Part shown: positions 1-10,600 of the stretch, piece after piece
Position numbering within the stretch: position 1 is the stretch's first letter
How the letters are laid out: the number at the start of each line of letters is the position of its first letter
From: Oasisia sp. SBJ-2009
Lineage: Eukaryota > Annelida > Polychaeta > Sabellida > Siboglinidae
DNA: 64,000 nt
Assembly: GCA_964017155.1 (NCBI GenBank)
Contig: OZ024854.1
Coordinates: forward strand, 68,631,754 to 68,695,753
Reading direction: 5' to 3'
Translations under genes and position numbers: made by a program
Notes under the pieces: generated by a model
The model's input: the letters and a program-made list of their open reading frames with translations, nothing else
Databases searched by the model: none
Told to the model about the DNA's origin: nothing

Positions 1-544
1 CGACAGCCAGCGCCATTGATACTACAACGTGAATAACTAGTTGTGATAGGTTTTTAATAAAATCAGCCTGATCCTATTTTCACTTCCTGTTAATCTGTGG
101 GTCATGTCAACTTCGAAAGTCAACAAAATTAATATAGTCCATTTATCCTTTTTTAAACCGGCAACAGTTGGATAACTTAAACAAATATATTATAAATAAT
201 TATGTCATGTTATCTTGTTACTAAATACACTGCTGAAAATATGTCATAACCATTTCCTTGATATACTAGTGAATACTATAAATTAATCACTGTACACTCG
301 TTTTTCTCTCCTACAGATAACGTCAAGAATCATAGACCAATTTCTAATATTAACTTCATATATAAGATACCTAAACACTAGGTAGCTTCATTATTAAGAT
401 ATTCAACCGTGCGTCATGATTCTACACTGTGCGTGGACACATATAAAAAGGCAGTACTTAACGTCGCTTGATTTGTCTAATGAATTCGATCATGACACAC
501 GTCGTTTGTCTTCATGACATGATGTCTACGGCACAGCTTTGAGC
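1..544. other. AT-rich non-coding DNA, no feature recognised
   Basis: No exon, RNA gene or repeat could be supported here. The stretch is AT-rich and frames are broken by frequent stops. It may be intron or intergenic DNA upstream of the sushi-domain exon at 1865, whose phase-1 start requires earlier exons to the left. Confidence 0.5.
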
Positions 545-1105
545 TGGCTTTCTTCATGTCTAACAAGAGTGTCAATTTTGTAGATTTTGTATTTCATTCT
601 AATTTCCTTTTTCGGTAGATACTGCTTGGCGTTTTGGCATTGGGCCAATATGCTTTTGCAGTGTACAAACAAAAATTCAACCGTGGTAATAACAGTACTA
701 ATGATGATGACGACGATGATAAAGATGATGACAATAACATGACTCATTTTCACCATCATCATCAGAAAACCGAGCTCACCAGCTCTTGACGAAAACCAAG
801 TGACTTAGCGTCCTCGTGTACAAACCAGATAATGTGTAACAGATGGATGGAGTTCGTTATCATTTCCTCTTTATGTAGATACTCCCCAGCATTGTGGCAT
901 TGGATCAATACTTGTTGCTGTCTAGAAAACACAAATGAACTAAATAATAACAATAGCAATACTAATGATGATGACAACAACGATGACAGCACGACTCATT
1001 TAGCACCATTACCACCAGACAGCCAAAACCAAGCTCACCAGCCAAAAAATAAGTGATTCAGTGGCCTTGTGTACAAACCAGATTATATTTTTAACAAATG
1101 GATGG
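545..1105. repeat. Diverged tandem repeat, period about 260 bp
   Basis: Two decayed copies lie head to tail, with the start of a third. GTAGATACT at 615 recurs at 875. GGCATTGG, the ACTAATGATGATGAC tract, a GACTCATTT and a GCTCACCAG follow in the same order in both copies. The phrase ACAAACCAGAT followed by ATGGATGG occurs near 825-850 and again near 1074-1105, giving the third start. The copies differ by many substitutions and small indels, so the duplication is old. Short open frames inside are low-complexity (GAT/AAC runs) and are not taken as genes. It could be the remnant of an interspersed element; no diagnostic end was seen. Confidence 0.6.
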
Positions 1106-1864
1106 ATATGCAGTATTTAGATGATGGCGAAATTAAACTATATCTGATACATTGAGAGGGAGTGAGTTCCATACAGTTGGTGCGGCAACGGTGAATGCTG
1201 GAGTTCTCAGTTTGTTTTAAGACGGAAATGGACTTGTGCACGGCACATCAGCAGAATACGAGATGACCGAGGAACATCGCGTATCACCACCTGGAAAAGT
1301 TACGAAGGGAAACGACCTAGAGAAGACCATAGAGAGAATTATTTTTTGTTACAATTTAATTTCATAAAGTATATTTCACATGGAGTGCATCATTACATTC
1401 AGACTGCAATTATCGTTTTCATAATGTTGAACTGAAGGACGTTACATTACATATCGGTGATGTTATTTATCAAGCACTTTTTGTGTAAACAACCGACTAA
1501 TCCGTTCTTTGTCTTCCCCCCACGGACGACGTCACCTGTCCCCTCGATCGGGACCTGAACCTATGTGGGACTGTCACGGATTAGCGAGGTCTCCGAACTA
1601 AGATGGCTCAGGTCTAGTCGCGTTTCATATTTTATAATACATTATGTCCCCGTTTGATATGAGAAATACAACTATCCCACACTTGGGACAAACATATGTC
1701 TTTGGCAGAACCTGTTACTGTGGCTGAGATACGAAAAGGAATCAGTCTTCTGTAAGGTGGCAACTCTCTCCTTGAACAAATGAGATAGGGTTGGCGAAAC
1801 GTTCACTGCACATTTCCATGCCACATGGTGGGTAGACATAATGCAATAGGTATTTGCGTTTCAG
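1106..1864. other. Intron or intergenic DNA ending in a splice acceptor
   Basis: No coding sequence was supported. The less AT-rich part at about 1141-1310 reads like the non-coding tail of an old interspersed repeat, but no family could be named. At 1547-1558 the opposite strand carries GGTTCAGGTCC, a near match to a tRNA B box. A partial A-box-like stretch lies upstream of it on that strand (about 1590-1600), so a tRNA-derived SINE relic is possible but weak. The segment ends in TTTGCGTTTCAG (1853-1864), a good acceptor for the exon at 1865. Confidence 0.4.
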
Positions 1865-2044
1865 AAATCCTCTGTCCGGAAAGAATCCTCCCAGAGAGTC
1901 CGCACCTCGTCTACGTCCCCGGAGACGTGACGCCCGGCGCTGTGGCCTCCTTCGCCTGTGAGCTGGGATACAGACTCGTCAACAGCAGTGACGAGATTCG
2001 ATGTTCGCCAATGGGCTACTGGAGCGGAGTCCTTCCACACTGTG
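1865..2044 (+). CDS. Exon encoding a complete sushi (CCP) domain
   Basis: This 180-bp exon starts after acceptor TTTCAG (1859-1864) and stops before donor GTGAGA (2045). It enters in phase 1 and leaves in phase 1, the symmetric layout usual for extracellular shuffled modules. The translation has the sushi/CCP signature: Cys of 'LCPE', Cys of 'FACELGY', Cys of 'IRCSPMGYW', the invariant Trp of 'YWSG', and the last Cys of 'PHC'. Four cysteines would pair 1-3 and 2-4. An Asn-Ser-Ser sequon suggests glycosylation. Sushi domains mediate protein binding in complement factors, adhesion receptors and many invertebrate secreted proteins. At least one earlier exon must lie upstream, because the first codon is split; I could not find it within the window. 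The domain call is firm; the function of the whole protein is unknown. Confidence 0.88.
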
Positions 2045-2080
2045 GTGAGAAAGCTTAGGAGCGGCATTTTTACTTCTGAA

Positions 2081-2103
2081 TATCATCACATTGCGTGATG
2101 ATA
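2081..2103. repeat. Small perfect inverted repeat in intron
   Basis: TATCATCAC (2081-2089) and GTGATGATA (2095-2103) are perfect reverse complements around a 5-bp loop. The position is early in the intron after the sushi exon. No function is implied. Confidence 0.5.
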
Positions 2104-2130
2104 CACGTGATACACGAATATTGTTAGTAA

Positions 2131-2519
<389 letters not shown>

Positions 2520-2612
2520 TTATCATACTAATATAACCTATTTAAATTTATGTTACTGCATCTGTCGCGATTCTATTTTTGTTAGTTAATGTAATTATGT
2601 AATGTAATTAAA

Positions 2613-3149
2613 ACAGGTATGTTTATTGCCTTATTAATTATTACAATTACGTAGTAACCAATTTAGTGTGTGACATAGCGAGTATTTATTTTGAATGTTG
2701 CACAAATGAATTTCTGTTAACATATCTTTCTAAAACGTTCCGCAATTATTAGAAAATGACGCTATATAAAATAAATACATATTACTATTCTTATTATATT
2801 ACATGTGGGGGTATGACATATTGAAGGCAGTTTTCAGCCACAGGGTAAATTTGATGTTCACAAAATATTTCCTAGTTGTTTAAGCAAGTTATGTGTATTG
2901 GTTTATTAGTTATTACAACTACATAGTAACCAATTTAGTTGGTGACATAGGGAGTATTTGTTTTCAATATTGCACAAATTATATTTTAACATATCTTTCT
3001 AATGCGTTGCGCAATTATTAGAAAGTGACGCTAAATAAAATAAATACATATTACTATTATTATTATCATACATGTGTGGGCATGACATATTGAAGGCAGT
3101 TTTCAGCTAGAAATAAATGTTGTTGTTCACAAATAGTACTATTTCCTAC
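2613..3149. repeat. 271-bp tandem duplication in intron
   Basis: Copy 1 (about 2613-2874) and copy 2 (about 2884-3149) align along their length. Shared landmarks in order are GTAGTAACCAATTTAGT or its near match, 'ACATATCTTTCTAA', 'CGCAATTATTAGAAA', AATAAATACATATTACTATT, and 'GACATATTGAAGGCAG'. Differences are mostly substitutions with a few short indels. Each copy contains GACGCTATATAAAATAAA or GACGCTAAATAAAATAAA followed by an imperfect ATT run. That resembles the 3' tail of non-LTR retrotransposons, so a retroposon fragment may have been present before the duplication. The second copy ends about 35 bp before the acceptor at 3183. Confidence 0.8.
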
Positions 3150-3183
3150 TATTGATAAATATAATCATTTGTTTATGTTTCAG

Positions 3184-3386
3184 TTGCGCTCACTGCCATA
3201 GCTAAAGGGTGTCGCGACTTCGGTGACTGTGCCGTCTTCACAGACGGAAAACGCGAAACGTGCGCTGAGGTGACGTCATCGACCAACCCGCTTGACTTCG
3301 TGCTCAGAGCAAACGTCTCGCGTTGTCAGAAAGAGGCTCGCATCCGCCTCGTTTTGAAGGACGGCGACTGCAGTGACAAGAATCAG
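3184..3386 (+). CDS. Exon 2 of the sushi-protein gene, first half of an unassigned Cys-rich module
   Basis: The 203-bp exon begins after acceptor TTTATGTTTCAG (3172-3183) and ends at CAG before GTGATT (3387). Joined to the sushi exon it restores the reading frame: the phase-1 G of 2044 plus TT gives Val. It then leaves in phase 0, which matches the next exon. It encodes about 68 residues with five cysteines, including 'GCRDFGDCAVF', 'RETCAEV' and 'NVSRCQKEARIRLVL', with one Asn-Val-Ser sequon. The 'FVLRANVSRC...ARIRLVL' part looks like beta strands of an extracellular sandwich fold. I do not recognise the family. The exon structure and phase agreement make it a real exon. Confidence 0.8.
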
Positions 3387-3909
3387 GTGATTTTACAAAT
3401 GATACGCTAGGAAACTATACAAAAACATGACTACTGTGCATGGTAGACACTTCATCATCTTTAAGCATTATCGTGAAGGTAGCGCAACACATTTGTAACA
3501 ACCTACAAATAAACTACCATTAACATTTTATATTTAAGTAATACAACTTTAATACTAGTTAATCAATACAACTTAAAAAGCAAATAAACGCACATAGGCC
3601 TACACATACCCGTACTAATTGCACACAAGAGTAAAGGTCAAATTGAATTGCATATTAAACAAAACACATTGATATGCTAATACATGCTAATGTATACTGT
3701 AAGTAGTACATTCTTTAGCATTCATCCACTTTTATCCATACATCAAAAGCTATTGAAGACGTATTTTGACACCTCACCAAGTGAGGCATATTTTGTAGAA
3801 TCTGAGACTTCACGAAACAGTTTCGTAGTGTTGTGATTTAGTAGCTTTGCATTCTGCGTCTTGGCAACTGGCAAGTCACATAGAGAGACAAGTTGTCGAA
3901 CTGTTGCAG
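3387..3909 (+). other. Intron, 523 bp
   Basis: Runs from donor GTGATT at 3387 to acceptor CTGTTGCAG ending at 3909. It is AT-rich. No exon, repeat or RNA was seen inside it. Confidence 0.7.
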
Positions 3910-4131
3910 GTTCACGTGGACACGATGGAGAAGTCGGTTGGCAGAGGCCCCTTCAACGGCTACTTCTTGCGGTGTGAACTGACGAAGATCGAGAAGCCCG
4001 GAGGAGACCTCTCGCTGTGCTCCTTCTGCTGCCAGTGTCCAACTCGAGGATGTGACTTCGTCTTCGTCAGAATCTTCGGGAGAAACGGCCCAGTCAGGTC
4101 GCTGTGTGAAGTCGAGCTCATGGACCCGTAG
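3910..4131 (+). CDS. Terminal exon of the sushi-protein gene, Cys-rich C-terminus
   Basis: It starts in phase 0 after CTGTTGCAG and reads 73 codons to the TAG at 4129-4131. Seven cysteines are visible ('YFLRCEL', 'LSLCSFCCQC', 'TRGCDF', 'RSLCEVEL'). With the five from the previous exon this makes twelve, an even number expected for a disulphide-bonded extracellular module. The end, 'FVFVRIFGRNG' then 'SLCEVELMDP', resembles the last two strands of F-type lectin/discoidin-like galactose-binding domains, which often close with a Leu-Cys-Glu-Val-Glu motif. That resemblance is weak and is inference. There is no transmembrane segment or lipid-anchor signal after the domain, so the protein is probably secreted unless an anchor lies in the missing N-terminal part. 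Confidence 0.8.
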   Translation, partial: VHVDTMEKSVGRGPFNGYFLRCELTKIEKPGGDLSLCSFCCQCPTRGCDFVFVRIFGRNGPVRSLCEVELMDP

Positions 4132-4687
4132 CTTGGCAAATGAACTGATGTCACGTGGGAAAGTCTCTCACTCTCTTGTCATCACGATAAGAAGCGTTGA
4201 ACATATCAAAGAACGATATAATGAACGACCGTGCACGTGAATACACTCACGCACGCATGCACGCACGCATGCATGCATGCATGTATGCAAGCACGCACGC
4301 ATGCATGTATGCACGCTGCTGCATCTGCCGTTTCTACCTCCTGTCTTGCAGTTGACAAGCTGCTAGAAGTAGTGACTGTGCTTACACTATTATTTATCAG
4401 TTGCCTATATTTCAATCAATTGTAGCAGTTGCAAAACTGACCATGCATTTCATTTGTTGCAAAGTAATTATATTGTAATTAGTTATAATTAGGTTCGTTT
4501 TGTTTGATATAACAATTGTGAGTTTCAAATACCATACTCTGAATATGTTGAATTGTATAATAACTTTACCTTAGAAACTTTAATTGACAATTACATTGAA
4601 CTGTGGCTCATAATAATTGTATGACATAGTTATGGTATCACAGCTTGCCCATGTGATCCCAATAGTAAGTTGCAACCGTTCGTTGTG
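4132..4687 (+). other. Probable 3' untranslated and downstream region
   Basis: The sequence follows the stop at 4131. No AATAAA signal was found within it, so the transcript end is not determined. Apart from the tetranucleotide repeat at 4243-4315 nothing is recognisable. Confidence 0.4.
4243..4315. repeat. (ACGC)n/(ATGC)n tetranucleotide microsatellite
   Basis: Interleaved CACG, CATG and CATGTATG repeats run for about 73 bp. The tract is imperfect and rich in ATGCAT palindromes. Histidine/cysteine-alanine open frames across it are products of the repeat. Confidence 0.85.
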
Positions 4688-4822
4688 TTAAGATTATTCG
4701 CTATTTCCTTGTGTATTAATGTGAACGGTAAAGCGCCATAGAGCACCGTGTGACTATGGCGCTATATAAATATTGTATTTTTATTATTATTATTTATTAT
4801 TAAGATTATTCACTATTTCTTG
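4688..4822 (+). mobile_element. 5'-truncated retroposon tail with target-site duplication
   Basis: TTAAGATTATTCGCTATTTC, continuing to 4711, recurs as TTAAGATTATTCACTATTTC at 4800-4819. The matching sequence continues to 4822 on the right, with one mismatch and one single-base indel. It is a target-site duplication of about 23 bp. Between them lie 88 bp (4712-4799). This insert holds AGCGCCATAG (4732-4741) and its perfect reverse complement CTATGGCGCT (4754-4763) around a 12-base loop, then ATATAAATATTG and an imperfect ATT repeat. A 3' stem-loop ending GCGCTATATAAAT plus short tandem repeats is typical of L2-like LINEs and the SINEs that share their tail. The element has no coding sequence left. 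It is inserted plus-sense downstream of the sushi gene. Confidence 0.8.
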
Positions 4823-5030
4823 CAATACACAGTGGTTTTTTCTACTTTGAAGTGGTCTGACAGATAAGAGAATGCTCACTGATTTAAAAGACTGTTGCGT
4901 TTGATATTTTCCTTCGACGAATATATCGAAAAAACCCACACACGTACAGCTCAGCCCCACCATACAGCAACAGAAAAATAACAATTCCACAAGAGAGGCG
5001 AAAACACCCAAGTTTCCAGGGTCTTTACAG
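4823..5030. other. Non-coding DNA between two retroelement fragments
   Basis: No gene or repeat is recognised. It could include the 3' untranslated part of the minus-strand LINE relic that ends at 5031. Confidence 0.35.
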
Positions 5031-5144
5031 CTACGTTCTATATTTCATTCCTGATAAGGCTGCTACGGCACTCGGGTAAAAACTGTTTCTAAAGCGATTT
5101 GTTTTCGTACGGATGCATCTATAGCGTTTCCCTGACGGTAAAAA
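5031..5144 (-). pseudogene. Relic of non-LTR retrotransposon ORF2 C-terminus
   Basis: On the minus strand, the frame from 5144 to the TAG at 5031-5033 reads 'FLPSGKRYRCIRTKTNRF' then 'RNSFYPSAV' and ends after 'GMKYRT'. The pattern LPSG(K/R)RYR, about eight residues, then NRF(K/R)NSF(F/Y)P.A is familiar from the C-terminal tail that follows the reverse transcriptase domain in many metazoan LINE ORF2 proteins. Upstream the frame becomes hydrophobic and AT-rich and no reverse transcriptase motifs survive, so only the last 37 or so codons remain. It is a dead fragment in opposite orientation to the retroposon tail at 4712-4799, so the two are separate insertions. The family assignment rests on motif memory only. 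Confidence 0.55.
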
Positions 5145-6323
5145 TGTATACATTAACAGGAGTAGTATGCATATTATATATTGTTAACTGTTTTTGCCAT
5201 ATTTAATCAACTGCATAGAAATATGGGGTAATACATATTGAGATCGACGAATCTCTGCATATACGGAGTGCAATTGTGGAATTATCTGAGTAACGACACA
5301 AAAAACAAAAGAATATAAATGCATTTAAATCTAAAAATAAAAATTATCTATTTTACAAATATGTTACCGAATAAATGTGTTAACTGCACGTGTGGCAAGT
5401 TAGTGCACGTGTGGCAACTATAACACGTTTACCTTAATAAGATTGTCTGGGGTAAACTTACATAAAAATCAACGACTTCCTGTTTTCCCATTCAAACTTT
5501 GTGAATACACAAACATACGTATGTATCAGCCACTGAATACAAAATATTAAGTTAACTAAATAAAATTAAACACAAATATACTAATCGAACACAAATTCAT
5601 TCTCAGGGTTCGAATTTAACTTTATTCCATTACTCTAAGCCAACACCCCCATATTTTATAAAAGATTACCACACTCGATGATTATCCAACATTAATGGTA
5701 GCAGACAGAAACGTACTTTGAATTTCACCTTTTAGTAAAGAGACAAGCGACTATTTATACTTTACCCACCTGAAAGTGAACTACAGGCCTCGTGCGGATG
5801 ATTTAGCTATAGCAATGTGATGCATCTGACCACAAAACGATGCTATTAACAGCTATGACCAACTTGTGTATGCCGTCGGCTTGTGAAGCATAATGATAGA
5901 TTTTAATATTCTGCAAATGTATTCTACTTAATAAAGTGTTACAAGAGTTTGTTTACACTGTACTGAAGAGATATCGGATCGGCTAGTTATTTATAATATT
6001 GATTCCTTTCACAAAGAGTTTGTCAAAGTTTTGCTAAACAATATTTCATTAACTATGAAAAAATGTGTTGTACAAGTATAATAAACAAACATCGTTGAAT
6101 AGTTGCGTCTTTTTCATTTAGCAAGACATTCTTGAATTACCCCAGTTCTACACGGGATACTGAATCCCATATGTAGGTAACTTGTCTGGGACACCAGATA
6201 TTTTACCATCAAATAAAACTATGTTACTTTTTAAACTATCATAAATGTTGCTGTGGTACATGACAGTAAACACTCTTTACTGAACTCAAATATTTGTGAT
6301 GGGTCTCAATGCATTCATCAGTG
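5145..6323. other. AT-rich intergenic DNA
   Basis: About 1.2 kb without a supported gene. TTTATT at 5621-5626 would be an AATAAA polyadenylation signal on the minus strand, roughly 700 bp past the stop of the minus-strand exon at 6324. It is a possible but unproven transcript end. The only other local feature is the short direct repeat at 5385-5417. Confidence 0.45.
5385..5417. repeat. 14-bp direct repeat containing E-box palindromes
   Basis: TGCACGTGTGGCAA occurs at 5385-5398 and again exactly at 5404-5417, a 19-bp spacing. Each copy holds the CACGTG palindrome. A paired transcription-factor site is possible, but chance duplication is equally likely. Confidence 0.5.
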
Positions 6324-6647
6324 TCATGATGCTGAGAACTGGTCATGTGACATATATGTAACAAAGTCAGACCACCAGAAGACTACAACATTTGGCTGAT
6401 GAAACTCAACTAAACAGACGTAACAGAAATATAATTTCTCTGTAATTTTAAAAGAATAATCATCAATTACAGTGTCAGGTAATTTGTAGCACACAATACA
6501 TACACCAGAAAGTGTATGTAGTCTCAAGAGTTCAGAGGTCAGCTGCATCTTCTTTTTGGCTCGAGTTACAGCCACATACAACAGATTCTTTTCATCTTCG
6601 CCGATTTCCTCTTCAGACTGTCGTAGAATTGTGACAGTAGCAACTGA
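6324..6647 (-). CDS. FBH1: Terminal exon of a UvrD-family helicase gene, FBH1-like
   Basis: Reading minus, a possible acceptor ATTACAG ends at 6648, with TTCTAAC as a branch-point candidate upstream. The frame then runs 107 codons to the TGA at 6324-6326. It contains 'EDEKNLLYVAVTRAKKKMQL', a full UvrD/Rep superfamily 1A motif VI; its VTRA arginine contacts the ATP gamma-phosphate. After it come 'VCIVC' and 'FCYVC', two Cys-x2-Cys pairs about 21 residues apart, possibly a zinc-binding knuckle. FBH1, the F-box helicase that displaces RAD51 from DNA, is the animal protein with this motif and a similar cysteine tail. The segment between motif VI and the first cysteine pair looks shorter than in vertebrate FBH1 as I remember it. 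The last 20 or so residues are unlike it. It may be a true last exon or a decaying fragment. All other exons would lie beyond the satellite array. Confidence 0.55.
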   Translation of the reverse strand, partial: SVATVTILRQSEEEIGEDEKNLLYVAVTRAKKKMQLTSELLRLHTLSGVCIVCYKLPDTVIDDYSFKITEKLYFCYVCLVEFHQPNVVVFWWSDFVTYMSHDQFSAS

Positions 6648-6761
6648 CTGTAATATTCTTTATTGCTTCAACAAGTATTGGTTAGAATACGTAAACTGCA
6701 TCATGTCTATGTGTTTAAACTGTGTCTCCTATCGTGCATATATAATGAACACTTTTATGAA
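6648..6761. other. Unique DNA between helicase exon and satellite array
   Basis: This 114-bp spacer would be the 3' end of an intron in the minus-strand helicase gene. It ends in ACACTTTTATGAA just before the first satellite unit. No degenerate satellite units are visible in it. Confidence 0.5.
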
Positions 6762-7680
6762 AGAGGACACTGAGGGTTGTTGACATGAGACAGAGGACAA
6801 TGAGGGTGGTTGATATGAGACAGAGGACACTGAGGGTGGTTGATATGAGACAGAGGACACTGAGGGTGGTTGACATGAGACAGAGGACACTGAGGGTGGT
6901 TGACATGAGACAGAGGACACTGAGGGTGGTTGACATGAGACAGAGGACACTGAGGGTGGTTGACATGATACTGGGGACACTGCGGGTGGTTGACATGAGA
7001 CAGAGGACACTAGGGGTGGTTGACATGAGACAGAGTACACTGAGGGTGGTTGACATGAGACAGTGTACATTGAGGGTGGTTGACATGAGACAGAGTACAC
7101 TGAGGGTGGTTGACATGAGACAGAGTACATTGAGGGTGGTTGACATGAGACAGAGGACACTGAGGGTGGTTGACATGAGACAGAGGACACTGGGGGTGGT
7201 TGACATGAGACAGAGTACATTGAGGGTGGTTGACATGAGACAGAGGACACTGAGGGTGGTTGACATGAGACAGAGGACACTGAGGGTGGTTGACATCAGA
7301 CAGTGTACACTGAGGGTGGTTGACATGAGACAGAGTACATTGAGGGTGGTTGACATGAGACAGAGGACACTGAGGGTGGTTGACATGAGACAGAGGACAC
7401 TGAGGGTGGTTGACATCAGACAGTGTACACTGAGGGTGGTTGACATGAGACAGAGGACACTGAGGGTGGTTGACATGAGACAGTGTACACTGAGGGTGGT
7501 TGACATGAGACAGTGTACATTGAGGGTGGTTGACATGAGACAGAGTACACTGAGGGTGGTTGACATGAGACAGAGTACATTGAGGGTGGTTGACATGAGA
7601 CAGAGTACACTGAGGGTGGTTGACATGAGACAGAGGACACTGGGGGTGGTTGACATGAGACAGAGTACACTGAGGGTGGT

Positions 7681-10600
7681 TGACATGAGACATAGGACAC
7701 TGAGGGTGGTTGACATGAGACAGAGGACGCTGAGGGTGGTTGACATGAGACAGAGGACGCTGAGGGTGGTTGACATGAGACAGAGGACACTGAGGGTGGT
7801 TGACATGAGACATAGTACACTGATGGTGCTTGACTTGAGACAGAGGGCACTGATGGTGGTTGACCTGAGACAGAGGACGCTGAGGGTGGTTGACCTGAGA
7901 CAGAGGACGCTGAGGGTGGTTGACATGAGACAGAGGACACTGAGGGTGGTTGACATGAGACAGAGTACACTGATGGTGCTTGACTTGAGACAGAGGGCAC
8001 TGATGGTGGTTGACCTGAGACAGAGGACGCTGAGGGTGGTTGACATGTGACAGAGGACACTGAGTGTGGTTGACATCAGACAAATGACACTGAGGGTGGT
8101 TGACATGTGACAGAGGACACTGAGGGTGGTTGACATGAGGCAGGGGACACTGAGGGTGGCTGACATGAGACAGAGGACACTGAGGGTGGTTGACATGAGA
8201 CAGTGGACATTGAGGGTGGTTGACACGAGACAGAGGACAATGAGGGTGGTTGATATGAGATAGAGGACAATGAGTGTGGTTGACATGAGACAGAGGACAC
8301 TGAGGGTGGTTGATATGAGACAGAGGACAATGAGGATGGTTGACATGAGACAGAGGACAATGAGGGTGGTTGACATGAGACAGAGGACAATGAGGGTGGT
8401 TGATATGAGACAGAGGACACTGAGGGTGGTTGATATGAGACAGAGGACAATGAGGGTGGTTGACATGAGACAGAGGACACTGAGGGTGGTTGATATGAGA
8501 CAGAGGACAATGAGGGTGGTTGACATGAGACAGAGGACAATGAGGGTGGTTGACATGAGACAGGGGACACTGAGGGTGGTTGACATGAGACAGAGTACAC
8601 TGAGGGTGGTTGACATGAGACAGAGCACACTGAGGGTGGTTGACATGAGACAGGACACTGAGGGTGGTTGACATGAGACAAGGGACACTGAGGGTGGTTG
8701 ACATGAGACAGAGGACACTGAGGGTGGATGACATGAGACATGGGACACTGAGGGTGGTTGATATGAGACAGAGGACACTGAGGGTGGTTGATATGAGACA
8801 GAGCACACTGAGGGAAGTTGACATGAGACAGGGGACACTGAGGGTGGTTGACATGAGACAGAGTACACCGAGAGTGGTTGACATAAGACAGAGGACACTG
8901 AGGGTGGTTGACATGAGACAAGGGACACTGAGGGTGGTTGCTATGAGACAGAGGACACTGAGGATGGTTGACATGAGACAGAGGACACTGAGGGTGGTTG
9001 ACATGATACAGGGGACACTGAGGGTGGTTGACATGAGACAGCGGACACTAGGGGTGGTTGACATGAGACAGGGGACACTGAGGGTGGTTGACATGAGACA
9101 GAGGACACTGAGGGTAGTTGACATGAGACAGAGTACACTGAGGGTGGTTGACATGAGACAGAAGACACTGAGGGTGGTTGACATGAGACAAGGGACACTG
9201 AGGGTGGTTGATATGAGACAGAGGACACTGAGGGTGGTTGACATGAGACAGAGTACACCGAATGTGGTTGACATGAGACATAGTACACTGATGGTGCTTG
9301 ACTTGAGACAGAGGGCACTGATGGTGGTTGACCTGAGGCAGAGGACGCTGAGGGTGGTTGACCTGAGACAGAGGACGCTGAGGGTGGTTGACATGAGACA
9401 GAGGACACTGAGGGTGGTTGACATGAGACAGAGTACACTGATGGTGCTTGACTTGAGACAGAGGGCACTGATGGTGGTTGACCTGAGACAGAGGATGCTG
9501 AGGGTGGTTGACATGTGACAGAGGACACTGAGTGTGGTTGACATCAGACAGATGACACTGAGGGTGGTTGACATGTGACAGAGGACACTGAGGGTGGTTG
9601 ACATGAGGCAGGGGACACTGAGAGTGGCTGACATTAGACAGAGGACACTGAGGGTGGTTGACATGAGACAGTGGACATTGAGAGTGGTTGACACCAGACA
9701 GAGGGCAATGAGGGTGGTTGATATGAGACAGAGGACAATGAGTGTGGTTGACATGAGACAGAGGACACTGAGGGTGGTTGACATGAGACAGAGGACAATG
9801 AGGATGGTTGACAAGAGACAGAGGACAATGAGGGTGGTTGACATGAGACAGAGGACAATGAGGGTGGTTGATATGAGACAGAGGACACTGAGGGTGGTTG
9901 ATATGAGACAGAGGACAATGAGGGTGGTTGACATGAGACAGAGGACAATGAGGGTGGTTGACATGAGACAGAGGACAATGAGGGTGGTTGACATGAGACA
10001 GGGGACACTGAGGGTGGTTGACATGAGACAGAGTACACTGAGGGTGGTTGACATGAGACAGAGCACACTGAGAGTGGTTGACATGAGACAGAGGACACTG
10101 AGGGTGGTTGACATGAGACAAGGGACACTGAGGGTGGTTGACATGAGACAGAGTACACTGAGGGTGGTTGACATGAGACAGAGGACACTGAGGGTGGTTG
10201 ACATGAGACAAGGGACACTGAGGGTGGTTGATATGAGACAGAGGACACTGAGGGTGGTTGATATGAGACAGAGGACACTGAGGGTGGTTGACATGAGACA
10301 GGGGACACTGAGGGTGGTTGACATGAGACAGAGTACACCGAGAGTGGTTGACATAAGACAGAGGACACTGAGGGTGGTTGACATGATACAGGGGACACTG
10401 AGGGTGGTTGACATGAGACAGCGGACACTGAGGGTGGTTGACATGAGACAGCGGACACTAGGGGTGGTTGACATGAGACAGGGGACACTGAGGGTGGCTG
10501 ACATGAGACATAGGACACTGAGGGTGGTTGACATGAGACAGGGGACATTGAGGGTGGTTGACACGAGACAGAGGACAATGAGGGTGGTTGACATGAGACA

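Noticed and set aside
526..1056. Short ORFs of 74-78 codons
   Set aside because: They lie in the diverged 260-bp repeat and consist of low-complexity Asn/Asp or hydrophobic runs with no domain.
1545..1660. tRNA-derived SINE on the minus strand
   Set aside because: A B-box-like GGTTCAGGTCC and a weak A-box-like stretch are present, but no tail or target-site duplication was found. It is mentioned only as a possibility.
4206..4425. Short His/Cys/Ala-rich ORFs
   Set aside because: Products of the (ACGC)n/(ATGC)n microsatellite and shadows in the 3' flank of the sushi gene.
6556..6783. 75-codon plus-strand ORF
   Set aside because: It lies opposite the minus-strand helicase exon, which has a recognisable motif; this ORF has none.
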